Source: Sipunculus nudus
Taxonomy: Eukaryota; Annelida; Sipuncula; Golfingiida; Sipunculidae
Direction of reading: 5' to 3'
Length of the DNA: 64,000 bases
NCBI GenBank assembly: GCA_026874595.1
Contig: CM049314.1
Coordinates: 26,175,729-26,239,728, forward strand
In this document: in pieces, positions 42,570 through 52,970 of the stretch
Numbering within the stretch: position 1 is the stretch's first letter
Layout: every line of letters starts with the position of its first letter
The notes under the pieces: generated by a model
The model's input: only the letters and a program-made list of their open reading frames with translations
Databases searched by the model: none
Told to the model about the DNA's origin: nothing
Position numbers and translations under genes: made by a program

Positions 42570-43304
42570 CTATTTTTCCGCTTTTTCTTTTGCGACACAT
42601 ATGGCCTCATTATTTAACCATTTCAAATAACACGCGAGCCTGTCCCAGATTATGCTGTGGTCATGCACCACATAATATTGTATCCTTTTGGTCGTACGTT
42701 CCAGTGTGTCAATCATATAATTATAAAGGGTCTCCACCCAATACATGTACCCAGACAGTTTCAATAGAGCTGGGTACACCAGATCCTGGCACGGCATGTT
42801 TGTCAGTTCGTCGACGGTTTCAGACATCTGCTTAAACGTACCCCAGTATTCTCTATCGTTCACGGAGACTTCACTTTCCTTTCGTCCATGACAGGATTCT
42901 TCCTCGAATTGTTTGATGTACCCTGGGTACCGCGACATGATATCAACCAACAGCCTCATCTTTAATGAGAAATCCATCAAAACCTGGCACTCTCCTTCTT
43001 CATCGGGTGATTCTTGTACACGTTTGTCCGCACCATTGGCCAGTTGTAGTAGCGCCTCAGTGTTGTCCTTTAACGCTCTTCTGGCTGACGTTTCGATAAT
43101 CTGTCCCCACAGATTTCGGGTTTCTTCATCCGACGAATCATCCGACGAGTCATCCGACGAGTCATCCGATATGTCGGAATCTGGGGTGTTGGCTTTTCCT
43201 TGGTAGTTGAGTGAACAGTCTTGGTTGTCAGGGTCGTCCGTTTGATGGCTCGGGGCGTCCACCATGTCAGTCATTGTTTGGTCGCACACTTCTGTCGTTT
43301 CCAT
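42570..43304 (-). CDS. Family C protein C2, truncated before its basic tail (244 aa)
   Basis: Near-duplicate of C1 (offset about 1,323 bp, including flanks), start METTEV at 43304; the longer open frame back to 43463 crosses the acceptor (TGTATATTGCAG) and is not used. At 42570 the frame ends in EKAEK, where C1 continues into the basic tail. The DNA for the tail is still there (42490-42565) but out of frame: compared with C1 one T is missing from a T6 run and 6 bp are also gone. The product thus lacks the nuclear-localisation-like region. Either a truncated paralogue or a homopolymer error. Confidence 0.75.
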   Translation of the reverse strand: METTEVCDQTMTDMVDAPSHQTDDPDNQDCSLNYQGKANTPDSDISDDSSDDSSDDSSDEETRNLWGQIIETSARRALKDNTEALLQLANGADKRVQESPDEEGECQVLMDFSLKMRLLVDIMSRYPGYIKQFEEESCHGRKESEVSVNDREYWGTFKQMSETVDELTNMPCQDLVYPALLKLSGYMYWVETLYNYMIDTLERTTKRIQYYVVHDHSIIWDRLACYLKWLNNEAICVAKEKAEK

Positions 43305-43928
43305 TTGTAACGGGCGTGCTGCAATATACACAAAACGCATTAAGGGCAGGGTATCAGGAAAATGACAATCCAAGCTAGCACGCCAACATTCAAACTCTCT
43401 GTACAGTGAAACATCCATACCCCTGTTTCGCTGGCAAATCTCCGATGCTTGCCTGCGATACATTAAAACGGAGACGGAAATGAAAGTTACATCATTTATT
43501 CCGACTAAATGTTACAAAGAATGTTTATGCCGATGGTTATAAAAATTAACAAACAGTCTCATCATCACCTAACAAAACATACACCAGAAATCAAAACATC
43601 ACAAAATTATATGTTACATTTTTTGGTGGTTATATGAATATCAAACAACCTAACGCTTACATTATACATCAAACCTACTTCTATGAGGCACATATTGTTA
43701 AAATATTTACATCAGGTACACACATGTAACTGTACGAAATATGTTGAAAATACAACAAAATATATGTAAGCAAAATATTATATGTAAACAAAACTGTAGC
43801 AGACTCTTGGATTACAGGTACGTAGCAGTAAATATGGACAAAAAAAGAAAGAATTACATTACAAAACAGTTCTGTACAAAGGTATTTATGCATCGGGCAG
43901 TCTTGGTGTGAAAAAGTTGGCTACATAT

Positions 43929-44492
43929 TCACATCAGACCACACACTGAGTTCTGTCGTTTACGATCACGCATACTTTGTTTCCTTGCACGAGCAGCAGC
44001 ATCTCGACCTCGACGTTTCTGTATCTCACACCATAAACCATCCTTACATTTACGCAGCATGTTGCACTTATACAATATTTTCTGCCGATCTCTTTGAGTA
44101 TTCCGATTGTGTTGCAGCTCCTTTATTAAACAATTGTATTTCTGCTGTACACGGGTAAAGTACCGATGCAATAACAGCAATGCAGCGACCACGAAGCCAT
44201 CGCAACGTGCGTCTTGCTTGTACAGTCTTCCAGAAATATAATTAAACAGCGTGTGATATGTGGCCTTAAACCAGCATCTATCGCTGAGGTACAAATCAGG
44301 GAGGCCGTGAAGTCCTGTCGTGTCGAAGATACGCACGTACACCTCTAACATTAATGCAACCCGGCAGCAATCAAACATGTACATCTTATGTATAGCTGAT
44401 GTAGACCTTTTGGCACGTCTTTCGTAGATATCCGCCAGCCGTCTCAACTGTCGGCAGACCCGTCTATCAAATATATCCTGTATGTCCGTCAT
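43929..44492 (-). CDS. Basic helical protein with NLS-like C-terminus (187 aa)
   Basis: Starts at MTDIQDIFDRR, 20 bp after the acceptor CTGTTTGCAG; the open frame back to 44528 runs through that acceptor. Helical throughout, with Cys and Tyr scattered, and ends with basic clusters (KRRGRDAAARARKQSMRDRKRQ) that could be a bipartite nuclear signal. No relative elsewhere in the window is obvious, though size and helical make-up recall family B. Lies between C2 and C3, in the same direction. Function unknown. Confidence 0.7.
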   Translation of the reverse strand: MTDIQDIFDRRVCRQLRRLADIYERRAKRSTSAIHKMYMFDCCRVALMLEVYVRIFDTTGLHGLPDLYLSDRCWFKATYHTLFNYISGRLYKQDARCDGFVVAALLLLHRYFTRVQQKYNCLIKELQHNRNTQRDRQKILYKCNMLRKCKDGLWCEIQKRRGRDAAARARKQSMRDRKRQNSVCGLM

Positions 44493-44632
44493 CGTGCCAA
44501 CACAAGCTGCAAACAGATACGATACCATTTACTGATAATGTCAATGTATACAACAAAATCACAAGAGCAAAGGAAATATTTGTACATGTCTTTGTTGAAA
44601 TATGTCTTTGTTGATGAAAGTTTTTCTTTTGT

Positions 44633-45502
44633 TTACTTTTTGTTATTTTTTCGGCCAGGCCTCTTGCGTTTCTTGTTGACGCGACCTGTTTGAACTGTTT
44701 TGGTTTTGGATTGATCCTGCACGGTAGACGTCACGCGGCGTTTTTTCTTTCTCGATTGTTTAACCATTGCCTCTTGTACCTCATCTGATACCTCATGATC
44801 TAACCATGACTGACATCGCTCGAGTTTTTCCCAGTTCCAACTGTGGTACTCCCGCACAAAACACGGTGCCACTAGTACCACAGGAAGTTCCCCTTCGGGT
44901 ATGCAGTCACGCAGCCTGTCCTGCATGTCTGTGTAAAGGATCAGGATCGCCTCTATGTAAAAAGATAATATACCGAATGCATCATACACCAGATCCTGAC
45001 ACGGCGTTTTTCTCATTGCGTCGATGATAGCTTTCATTCTCTTGTACGTCAGTTTGTATGCACCGTCTTTCACGACGCGTTTCCCATCTGTTGGTCCAAC
45101 CATGGCATCTGCCTCAAACTTTTGTATATGTCCAGGGAACTTTGATATTACATCAATAAGATTTTTGGTCTTATCAGCAAAATCCTTTAAACCCCTACAC
45201 TCTTCCCTACACTCTTCATCATCATCAGGCGATTCTATGATTCGCTTTTCGGCAATGTCTACCAGATCCTTGAGTTCTTGTATGCGGTCCTCCATTTCTT
45301 TTTTGACCCACATTTCGTGCTTCTGCCGGAAACTCATTGGAGGGTCCTGATTGGCTGGGTCGTCCCCTGGAGGGTCAATTTTCTGTTCCTCTTGTGTTTG
45401 GCCGATAATTAGACTGTCCTGGTTGGCCTGCCCATTCATTGGAGGGTCCGGGGCGCTAATCTTTTGGGGGCTCATCTCTCCGCTAACTTCTGTCGTTTCC
45501 AT
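44633..45502 (-). CDS. Family C protein C3 (289 aa)
   Basis: METTEVSGEM start, 12-15 bp after the acceptor ATTATTACAG. The order of C1 is kept: an N-terminal Gln/Pro/Asp-rich variable part (with a repeated DPPGDDPANQDPPM-type phrase), a helical core (ISKFPGHIQKFE, TPCQDLVYDAFGILSFY), and the full basic tail (KQSRKKKRRVTSTVQDQ...KKRKRPGRK). The acidic DSSD tract of C1 and C2 is absent. Older divergence from C1/C2 than those have from each other. Function unknown; charge pattern suggests nuclear location. Confidence 0.8.
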   Translation of the reverse strand: METTEVSGEMSPQKISAPDPPMNGQANQDSLIIGQTQEEQKIDPPGDDPANQDPPMSFRQKHEMWVKKEMEDRIQELKDLVDIAEKRIIESPDDDEECREECRGLKDFADKTKNLIDVISKFPGHIQKFEADAMVGPTDGKRVVKDGAYKLTYKRMKAIIDAMRKTPCQDLVYDAFGILSFYIEAILILYTDMQDRLRDCIPEGELPVVLVAPCFVREYHSWNWEKLERCQSWLDHEVSDEVQEAMVKQSRKKKRRVTSTVQDQSKTKTVQTGRVNKKRKRPGRKNNKK

Positions 45503-45889
45503 TATCGTATCGGGTGTGCTGTAATAATCCACAAACGCCATTAAGGGAAGGGTAGCAGGAAAAATACCATCCAACTTAGCATGCCAACATTCAAACTCTC
45601 AGCACAGTGAAACAACCATATCACGTGATTCATGAAAAAAACTAAAAGACATTAATACAACTTACAATCATTTATTCTGATGAGATAATACAAAACTTGA
45701 ATAATACAAGATACGACAATCACGTATTCTAATTGAGGGAATACGGGGATATTAAGATCGATATACTGATCACACTATCTACTGTCACTTACAAAAACCA
45801 AACATCTGCAATGGGTAAATATATTGGCATATTTACATGTTTATCCACAAGTCCGTTCAGCCATAAGTCCTTTTGTAAACATAACACTG

Positions 45890-46480
45890 TTACTTTCTTC
45901 CATTTTCGTCCGCTGCAGCCTTCTTCTCTAACCATAAAGCCCAACCTAATATTAACACCCCCTGTGCGAACTCCTCCCAATGGTGATGGTGCCACATCAT
46001 TTCAGATGGTATCGACTTACAGTGAACCATGCTCCTACGTATGTAAAGGGTCCTGACCCATAACATGTACGCCGACAATTGACATAAGGCCAGCCACAAT
46101 ATATCACTGCATGACCTGCGACGCATTACGCCGACGATGGAATACATCTTCTTGAACGTCTTTACGTATCCGCGATCTATTACGAAGCCGTTATGTTCTT
46201 GTTGTCCATCCCTTGCCTCAAAGTTTTGAATGTACCCAGGGATCTGAGATATTACGGCAATCAGATCCTTGATGTATGTAGCGAACTCTTTTAAAGCCAT
46301 ACCCTCATCTTCATCATCGGATGATCGCTGTTCTGTATCCTTGACCAGTTTCGATGATCGCTCTTCCGCCTCTTTGGCCAGTTTCGCCATGTCGTCTAAC
46401 ATTTGTTTGCCCACTATTTCATGTTTCTCTGGGTCGTATTCATCTGGGGAGTCATTCACGTTCATTCTTAATGAGTTCAT
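45890..46480 (-). CDS. Family C protein C4, conserved start lost (196 aa from next Met)
   Basis: The conserved METTEV start is here ATA (I-E-T-T-D) at about 46504, downstream of the usual acceptor (TTATTGCAG). The next in-frame Met is at 46480 (MNSLRMNV). The open frame back to 46561 includes the acceptor. Core landmarks remain (ISQIPGYIQNFE, RRSCSDILWLALCQLSAYM), but the basic tail is cut to a few residues. Start-codon loss plus short tail suggest a decaying copy, or a shift to the internal start. It is the most distant member of the array. Confidence 0.65.
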   Translation of the reverse strand: MNSLRMNVNDSPDEYDPEKHEIVGKQMLDDMAKLAKEAEERSSKLVKDTEQRSSDDEDEGMALKEFATYIKDLIAVISQIPGYIQNFEARDGQQEHNGFVIDRGYVKTFKKMYSIVGVMRRRSCSDILWLALCQLSAYMLWVRTLYIRRSMVHCKSIPSEMMWHHHHWEEFAQGVLILGWALWLEKKAAADENGRK

Positions 46481-46652
46481 CTTTTCGCAAATGTCTGTAG
46501 TTTCTATGAATGTATCGCGCGTGCTGCAATAATTATAACGCGACCTGAGTAATGATGACACATATAACCCCTATGTAACAAATACAAAACCAATGTCACT
46601 GTCTATTACGTCGAGTCACAGTATTCATTGGTTCACGTCGTGCCGGCCATGA

Positions 46653-47126
46653 TTATTGGATACATGTAACAAAGTCCGGATATGTCTGCCACAAATCAGC
46701 CAGCAAGCACTGTGTCATCTGGTTCATTTCTTGGCATTGCAGTTTATGCTCATCAACGACACATACTAATGTTTGCATGTTTTCTATAACGAGTACGTAT
46801 CTCCGGTGTACAGCGCACAACCGCTTATACACCGCCCAAAGTGCTTTCACAACAAGCTCAGAACATGACAACGATAGCACGTTATTTGCGATACACGACA
46901 GGTCCGCAAGTATTTGATCCATATCCATATTTTCACACGGATACGTTTGGTATGATATGACACACCCCAACAATTGATCAAAGCACTGTTGGAACATAGA
47001 AATACATTCTACATATTGCTTTAACGTCGTGTCATTGTCGCTGTTTGGAGTAATACGTAGACACGTTTCTGCAGTTAATTTCAACTTTCCAAGTACATCT
47101 TCCACAAGAATATCGTTGTGTTCCAT
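46653..47126 (-). CDS. Helical protein of unknown function (157 aa)
   Basis: Start at MEHNDILVED, 9 bp after the acceptor TGTATGTAATTGTAG; the open frame back to 47150 crosses the acceptor. All-helical, Cys- and Leu-rich (about 11 Cys), no membrane segment. Central CSELVVKALWAVYKRLCAVHRRYVLVIENM recalls the CQDLVYPAL[CL]KLSGYMDWVETLY helix pair of family C, so it may be a very diverged short relative. Function not recognised. Confidence 0.65.
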   Translation of the reverse strand: MEHNDILVEDVLGKLKLTAETCLRITPNSDNDTTLKQYVECISMFQQCFDQLLGCVISYQTYPCENMDMDQILADLSCIANNVLSLSCSELVVKALWAVYKRLCAVHRRYVLVIENMQTLVCVVDEHKLQCQEMNQMTQCLLADLWQTYPDFVTCIQ

Positions 47127-47234
47127 TGTCAGAACTACAATTACATACAAACGACATCATCACGACCGTCCTGCACAATTGTCCATGTGTTATGTCTATA
47201 TCGTGTTGATGACCGATATTTACATTCAGTTGTA

Positions 47235-47799
47235 GGATGTTGAATCTCTTGTTTTACTTGATGCAGGTACGTGTAGTAACACGTCAATATTCCGCCGCCG
47301 TGTAAATTATACTGTGCATGATTACGTAGTAACAGGATGTCGTTCGATTACCGTCACCATATAAATATGACTGAGTATTATTATAGTACTATTAATATAT
47401 GTTTGTCAACATTATTTACAAACTGTCAGAAATGCGGTCTGTACAATAAGATTTCATAAACAATATTGTACTCACATTTAGCTGTGATATCCGGAACGAT
47501 TTGTGTCTCTCTTCTTTATATGTCTTCGCTTTGCTCTGTAATAAAACAACAACACCGTAAGAACACACAGTCACCATTGATAATCTACAACAGGAAACGA
47601 CAACCACATATGGTGAATGCCAGTATCCCTATCACAAACCATATTCAAATCATTACATTTATCAACTGCCCCCTGAAATATAAATGACAAGGTACTCTTC
47701 CAATGCTAGTCAGCACAAACAAAACGATAACAATAAAAAATATATATAAAGCAACAACTTAACAGCAACTGCAACTCAACAGGCATCAAGGCGTGTGCC
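47235..47799. other. Spacer, no supported gene
   Basis: AT-rich with short frames; likely intronic or 3' to the 47.8-kb gene. Nothing codable seen. Confidence 0.45.
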
Positions 47800-48309
47800 T
47801 CACCGACCTGCCAGCATCGATTGGAAATATGCGCCGACAAACGTGTTAACCAGGAAATGAAACAGCATTATGTGGGTTTCTCTGTCCGGCCGGTTCCGGT
47901 TAAGAATGTTCCTGATGAACACCAAGATGTGATCTCCTGTCTGCCTGGGGTTGCTGTTCGGGGTAGGGTCGAACACGTGTGACGTGTAAGGGAATAATGA
48001 CATGAATAATGTCACAGTTGTCGTCAGTAGCTGGCGCATCTGGTCCGACATCTGAACATTCCCTTGAATCATACGTTCCAGGTACGTTTCTGGCCTGTAC
48101 GGCACCAGAGGCAGGTTTCGGCGAAAGTTCACCGGTAAACCGTCAACATGCTGTTGCGCATTATACTGCGCACCCACGGGCAACAAAGGCGACCACTGGC
48201 CTTGTAAGGTACCCGGAACATGGTTGCCTTGGGGTCGGGATGGTGCGCTGTTCGGGGGCTGTGCCACTACAACCAAAAGCAACACTGGTTTTACAAAAAC
48301 CGTTGTCAT
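47800..48309 (-). CDS. Pro/Asn-rich protein, possible signal peptide (169 aa)
   Basis: The first 17 residues (MTTVFVKPVLLLVVVAQ) look like a signal peptide, but their DNA (GTTGCTTTTGGTTGTAGTGGCACAG) also looks like a splice acceptor, so the hydrophobic start could be an intron artefact. If that acceptor is used, the next Met (MIQGNVQMSDQM) is far downstream, which speaks for the first ATG. The middle is Pro/Asn/Gln-rich; the C-terminal half is helical (LLTTTVTLFMSLFPYTS, IMLFHFLVNTFVGAYFQSML) and could be weakly membrane-associated. First ORF after the 48.6-kb promoter. Function unknown. Confidence 0.6.
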   Translation of the reverse strand: MTTVFVKPVLLLVVVAQPPNSAPSRPQGNHVPGTLQGQWSPLLPVGAQYNAQQHVDGLPVNFRRNLPLVPYRPETYLERMIQGNVQMSDQMRQLLTTTVTLFMSLFPYTSHVFDPTPNSNPRQTGDHILVFIRNILNRNRPDRETHIMLFHFLVNTFVGAYFQSMLAGR

Positions 48310-48414
48310 ATATCACATATGACATTGCCGAACAGTTGGATCAGAATGTACATCAATAAGAGATGAACACCTTTTACAGTAAACTAAATGTGTTGAACGA
48401 TAAAATAAATGTAC

Positions 48415-48605
48415 TCACTTTTGATTTCTTGCTCGCTTTCTGTTGTAAGTATACTCTTTATTCTTCACTCGCTTCTTCTTTCTATCCTTCACGCCTGTAA
48501 ATTGCTTCAGTGAAGTCCTATACTGCTTCTATACTAGTATCCGTGTGCTACGGTATAAGTCCCTTGCTGCAGTTCACTTGCAGTGGTATGTCTCTAAGCG
48601 AGAGT
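48415..48605 (-). other. Untranslated leader exon of the minus-strand cluster (predicted)
   Basis: Runs from the expected start of the 48.63-kb promoter to a perfect donor (CAAAA|GTGAGTAC, at about 48414). Contains no ATG on the minus strand. Acceptors close to downstream starts lie near 47135, 46520, 45515, 44510, 43320, 41995 and 40552. Mirror image of the 25.3-kb arrangement. Confidence 0.55.
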
Positions 48606-48630
48606 GATTGCACTGTTGCGAGTAGGGTCC

Positions 48631-48659
48631 TTATATACACAATTTAGCTTGTGACGTCA
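48631..48659 (-). promoter_or_regulatory. Leftward CRE-TATA promoter of the minus-strand cluster
   Basis: Minus strand TGACGTCA (48659-48652), 14 bp, TATATAA (48637-48631), then an initiator-side match to the 31.1-kb promoter (GCAACAGTGCAAT). Confidence 0.85.
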
Positions 48660-48699
48660 CACATACAAAGAGCCAGAGTGACATCCGGTGAAACCCTAA

Positions 48700-49657
48700 A
48701 TGGTTCCGGAATGTGCACAGACCTACGTATTATTGTGTTTGTTGATATTATATAAATATATGAATATATATATCGGCATGTCTGGTCGGTAAGTGGTTCA
48801 CGTGACAAAGAGGTAACGTGTATGTCTACTTCGGATGTACAACACGTGGTATCATAAGAAGCATGCTTTCAGAGCTTCAGTACGCCAGGCAGAACAGACA
48901 CAATGACCAATGCTCATATGTCTTTGATTCCCGTTTGAATGAAGGTTTATAAGTGTACATGTCTTCAGACACATCATGACATGTGGTCGTCTACCCATCA
49001 AAAATATGAACGGACATGTTTCGCAGGCGGATGCCGGTACCAAGCTCATAATAAAACCCACTTCTATCAGTCGAGGGATGCAGCCGGCGTGTGTGTGGAT
49101 TTCTTAATGGGCTCACAGCCACACATAACAGTCAAGGATGAATAACAAATTTTATAATGGACACATATCCTGAGCTGCGACGTACATCAGATGCAACATG
49201 AGTGCAGCACACGTCTTGGTAGCAAACACCCCCCCCCCCCCCCTCTTTTTTTTCGCTGTTTGTCAAGCTTTCTCATAAATCTCGATCATTAGTAACACGT
49301 ACATGTCTTTGGTGTCTAAGTGCATTTGATATAGCCCAACGTCAATGAACGAACGTGTTTGGCAAGTTAAAGCACACAGAAGGCCTAACTGTCGCACGTC
49401 TAATACTGAGATTTCCAATTCAATATATTTGTCAATATGCGTCGCGTGTTATCTCCGCTCATGTGTTTCTCTGCGTGTTCTGGCAGCGTCAGCTGACCTC
49501 ATACGTTCTCATAATATACACCTTCACCTGTAATAAAAGAAACACTCGGTCATACGTTATCTTTACTCATATAACACTCTGTAAAGTTTTATCAATAATA
49601 TACTTCATAACAAAATGTGCACACGTATGATCACGGCTTGCTAAAGTCATACCCTTC
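48700..49657. other. Spacer, no supported gene
   Basis: Separates the 48.6-kb promoter from the next gene. Contains a C15 run (49229-49243). No frame with support. Confidence 0.5.
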
Positions 49658-51172
49658 TTATATCAGTACTGGCACATCTTTTTGTTCTATGGAAACTGTG
49701 GAAAAGCTCGGTAATATGGCATGTACAAACCTTTTATGCATCCGATACATGTTGCACGATGGTTGCTTGCGAATGCTTTCACCTGACGGATACCGATTAC
49801 CTCCCGGCGTATCAGTCCTGTGCAACACATACTCTTTTCGTCCCACGCGACCATCGCGTATGCATTCGACCTCGTCCGGCCAGTCCCTTTTGCACTTTTT
49901 GATTATATTCATATAAACAGATAGTCCCCGAGGACAACCAAAACCAGATCTGTATTGGTCGAACAGCTCGACCGTTTTCACTACGCTCGCTACATACAGC
50001 TCAGGGTTCATCACTTCACTCGGAGAGAACGTTGCAGCGGTTTTAACGATATGTACCCTGTCCCACAGACTAACGTCTTTTCCGGGAGCCAATGTGCTGT
50101 AAAATCGCACGTATGGGTCCATTCTGGTATGCCTCAACATGATTTTTTGTCCCAAGCTGACATCCCAGACATGATGCACGTTTGCAGCCCAGTCAATCGA
50201 TGTGGGAGGTTCCCCAGAAATACGCACGTCATTATCTTGAGGGTCGTGCAGGGTTGCGATCAGTGTGACAGGGTGGTCTCCGTCCAAACTCCGTTTCATC
50301 TTTACACCACCTGGCGGTGTACCTCTCCACTCGTACTTTTCAAGTACGGTAGTTCCGCGTCTGAGGCCCTCGGGATAACTGGCATCTGACCAAACGGTGT
50401 ATTTTCTCCCTGTGGCCCGTTCACGCTCCACCCAACAGTGGCCCAAAGCCCATTTGGGTTCAACTGCTCCGAATACTGCCCGCAGACGCGAACGCTCAGG
50501 AAAGCAGGTCATCGCAAAAGACATCAGACCTTCCATGTCCAGGTATTCACAGAAAACCCGCCCTCCCGCGTCCGTGCACTGCACCGGAGCGTCCTGGTAG
50601 TACGCCATTGGAGGCTGCCTTTTGAGCCACGACCAAGCAGAATCTCTTTTGACCACCCCTTCCGGATCCCAACCAACGTACACCACGTTTAGTGCCACTG
50701 CATAAGGCGTCACGTAAAACGGTCTAAGACTGGCGGGCTCCATTGACGACCTCGATGCGCGAACGGGCACCCAAACTAAGGCCAATCCGTGTTCGCATTG
50801 GATGTAACGTCCCACCATGAGGTGAACCTCCCCGCCTGCGTGATCGATTTCCTGTCGCCAGTCCCTTATGTCGAAAACAAACTGTGAAACTCGTCCTTTG
50901 CCGTCCGTGCAAACCCAGTACGTGTTAAACGTGGCGCCGGACAGTTTGAAAAATACAGTCTCGTGGAAGAGTCGGGGGACGCGATCTGACGGGTCAGTGT
51001 CAAAAGAGACCACCGCTCCGTCCTTGTGCGCCATCCCGAAATATGTACCCATGATGCCGTCGGGCCCTGTGTCATGAACAGCAAGATCGACCGGAGGCCA
51101 CATGTCTGACATGTCTGACTCGTGTAATGGCAATACAAAGAAAACTGCAATTAATAAATGGACACGCGTCAC
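49658..51172 (-). CDS. Large unknown protein, secreted or with a spliced first exon (504 aa as read)
   Basis: Mostly beta-rich and Trp-rich globular protein (repeated W[DV] and GRV-x-F motifs), no internal membrane helix, basic C-terminus. As read, the N-terminus (HLLIAVFFVLPLH) resembles a signal peptide. But that DNA is CATTTATTAATTGCAG, a textbook acceptor. A promoter at 51.38 kb is followed by an ATG (about 51343), an open stretch of 88 nt and a donor (AAAC|GTGAGTG, about 51258). Using both sites, the frame stays open into MSDMWPPVD (51112). So either a signal peptide or a coding first exon is possible. Longest single gene of the right half; no family recognised. Confidence 0.8.
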   Translation of the reverse strand: MTRVHLLIAVFFVLPLHESDMSDMWPPVDLAVHDTGPDGIMGTYFGMAHKDGAVVSFDTDPSDRVPRLFHETVFFKLSGATFNTYWVCTDGKGRVSQFVFDIRDWRQEIDHAGGEVHLMVGRYIQCEHGLALVWVPVRASRSSMEPASLRPFYVTPYAVALNVVYVGWDPEGVVKRDSAWSWLKRQPPMAYYQDAPVQCTDAGGRVFCEYLDMEGLMSFAMTCFPERSRLRAVFGAVEPKWALGHCWVERERATGRKYTVWSDASYPEGLRRGTTVLEKYEWRGTPPGGVKMKRSLDGDHPVTLIATLHDPQDNDVRISGEPPTSIDWAANVHHVWDVSLGQKIMLRHTRMDPYVRFYSTLAPGKDVSLWDRVHIVKTAATFSPSEVMNPELYVASVVKTVELFDQYRSGFGCPRGLSVYMNIIKKCKRDWPDEVECIRDGRVGRKEYVLHRTDTPGGNRYPSGESIRKQPSCNMYRMHKRFVHAILPSFSTVSIEQKDVPVLI

Positions 51173-51379
51173 ATCATTACGTCACATGATCCGCACAAAT
51201 AATGGACACGGTCGTCCAGTCACTACACCCGTCTATGTACAAAAAAGGTCACTCACGTTTTATTCGACTGGCACGCAATCCGTACGAATGATCAGTGTAT
51301 GTGTCAATGGGTCCACCCAGTTGCTGTATTCGCTTCGCCAGCATCAGGCAGTGTGCAAGCAACGCTGCCCTGCAGCCCC

Positions 51380-51409
51380 TTATATACGTTATCTTGTTAT
51401 GTCACGTGA
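51380..51409 (-). promoter_or_regulatory. TATA/E-box promoter of the 504-aa gene
   Basis: TATATAA (minus, 51386-51380) with TCACGTGA (51402-51409) 15 bp upstream, in the place where the other three promoters have TGACGTCA. Confidence 0.75.
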
Positions 51410-52970
51410 CTGACACATACACTGCTGACATGAGCGTGCGAGCGTAATTCATCCCGTTTTGGTGCACACGTGATTGACACGTTCAGGGAAAACAACATAT
51501 CTCGTTACAAACTGAGTCACGACACATGGGGTCACGGCGTGTCTACAGTAAAGTTGCGCAATACCATCGAATGTTAATCATACAGCCCGCTTCCTTTACT
51601 CTATCATTTGTTTTTAGTGATTTTTTTTTGTAACGATTCCATGTACGGGTTTTGGATGTATATATGTATAGTTATATGTATTTACGTAAACATGAGCAGT
51701 CTGTATGTGGCAACGTGTATGACACATAACATCTAAAAAAAACCACCTGACAATACAGCAGTCCTGCATCACACACATCAGGAAACACTCACGCAGACAG
51801 CCCCTGTCACGCTCAGACGTACCAGCACAGTCACGAGACGTGAACCTGTTACACCAAGAGTAAAATAACACAAACGCTATGCCTTTTCTAGTTACACAGA
51901 CGTTTATTGAATGTACAGAAAGTGATGACATACGATATGTCATGTACAATATATATATAATATATGTATATATGAAATATATGTGCATATATAATATATG
52001 TATATATGAAATATATGGGTATATATAATATATGTATATATGAAACGAAACCAGATATGGAAGATATATAGCTTATACATGCATATCTACACAGCATATG
52101 TCAGTCAGAATCATATACATCAGTATGCGCCGTCTGAATAAATCAATCAAACAAAAAAAAAAAACATATGATACAAGTACGTGCTTATACAAGTGGTACT
52201 GCTTTGCATTTGTGCAGATTCCCGGCAGAGAACGTCGACAGAGGAAAAAAGCTTCCAACATCATGTGCAGCACATATATCGTTAACTGATATGGAAAAAA
52301 AAATGAAATAAGGAATCCAAGTTGAAAACATTAGACATTAACACCTATATATATGTATATACATCTTTCTATCTACAGATATCTGTCAATCATATATTTA
52401 CATTCATGAACGTCAACCCATAAACATAAGCAGGTACATGTTACCACATCGCATATTCTATATAGAAACTGTGATGTCCCTTAACAAAACAGAACGAGGT
52501 ATAATAATGTATAGATATGTGGCAGTAACGAAAATGTTAAACATACCACTCGTATTAACTAAAGAGGAAAGGGGTTTACAGAACAACGGATTCACCGTTT
52601 AGCGATAAGACATATATGATAAACATACAAACAAAAGAACGTAATTTGAAATAAAAGCAAAATAATCTGTGGCACGTGTGATCCTTGTTAGGGATGGATG
52701 AGACTATTATTCGTCTGACTTCTACCCGTGTGACCTTTCTGGCATGGGTGTCCCTCAATATAGATAAAATCTACGCCAGCAGAGCTCACAGGGTCATTGA
52801 AGTACACAAGCTCCCCTACCACGGCAAGGTTATAGTCTCGGCAGGGGAGTAATATGTTTTATTGTTATCACAAAAGATACATGACAGAAAAAAACGAAGC
52901 GCAGGTTTGACCGTGTCAGTCTGATGAGAACAAGGGACATAGGCACAGCAGACACTGGGCCCATCATATA
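51410..52970. other. AT-rich spacer with TATA-rich repeats
   Basis: 51950-52050 repeats a phrase like ATATATGTATATATGAAATATATG three times (about 43-bp period). A stem CTCCCCT/AGGGGAG (52791-52797 with 52843-52849 or nearby) encloses a short loop region. No supported gene. Confidence 0.5.

Noticed and set aside
42570-43463. 297-aa version of C2
   Set aside because: The extra 53 residues read through the splice acceptor; paralogues start at METTEV.
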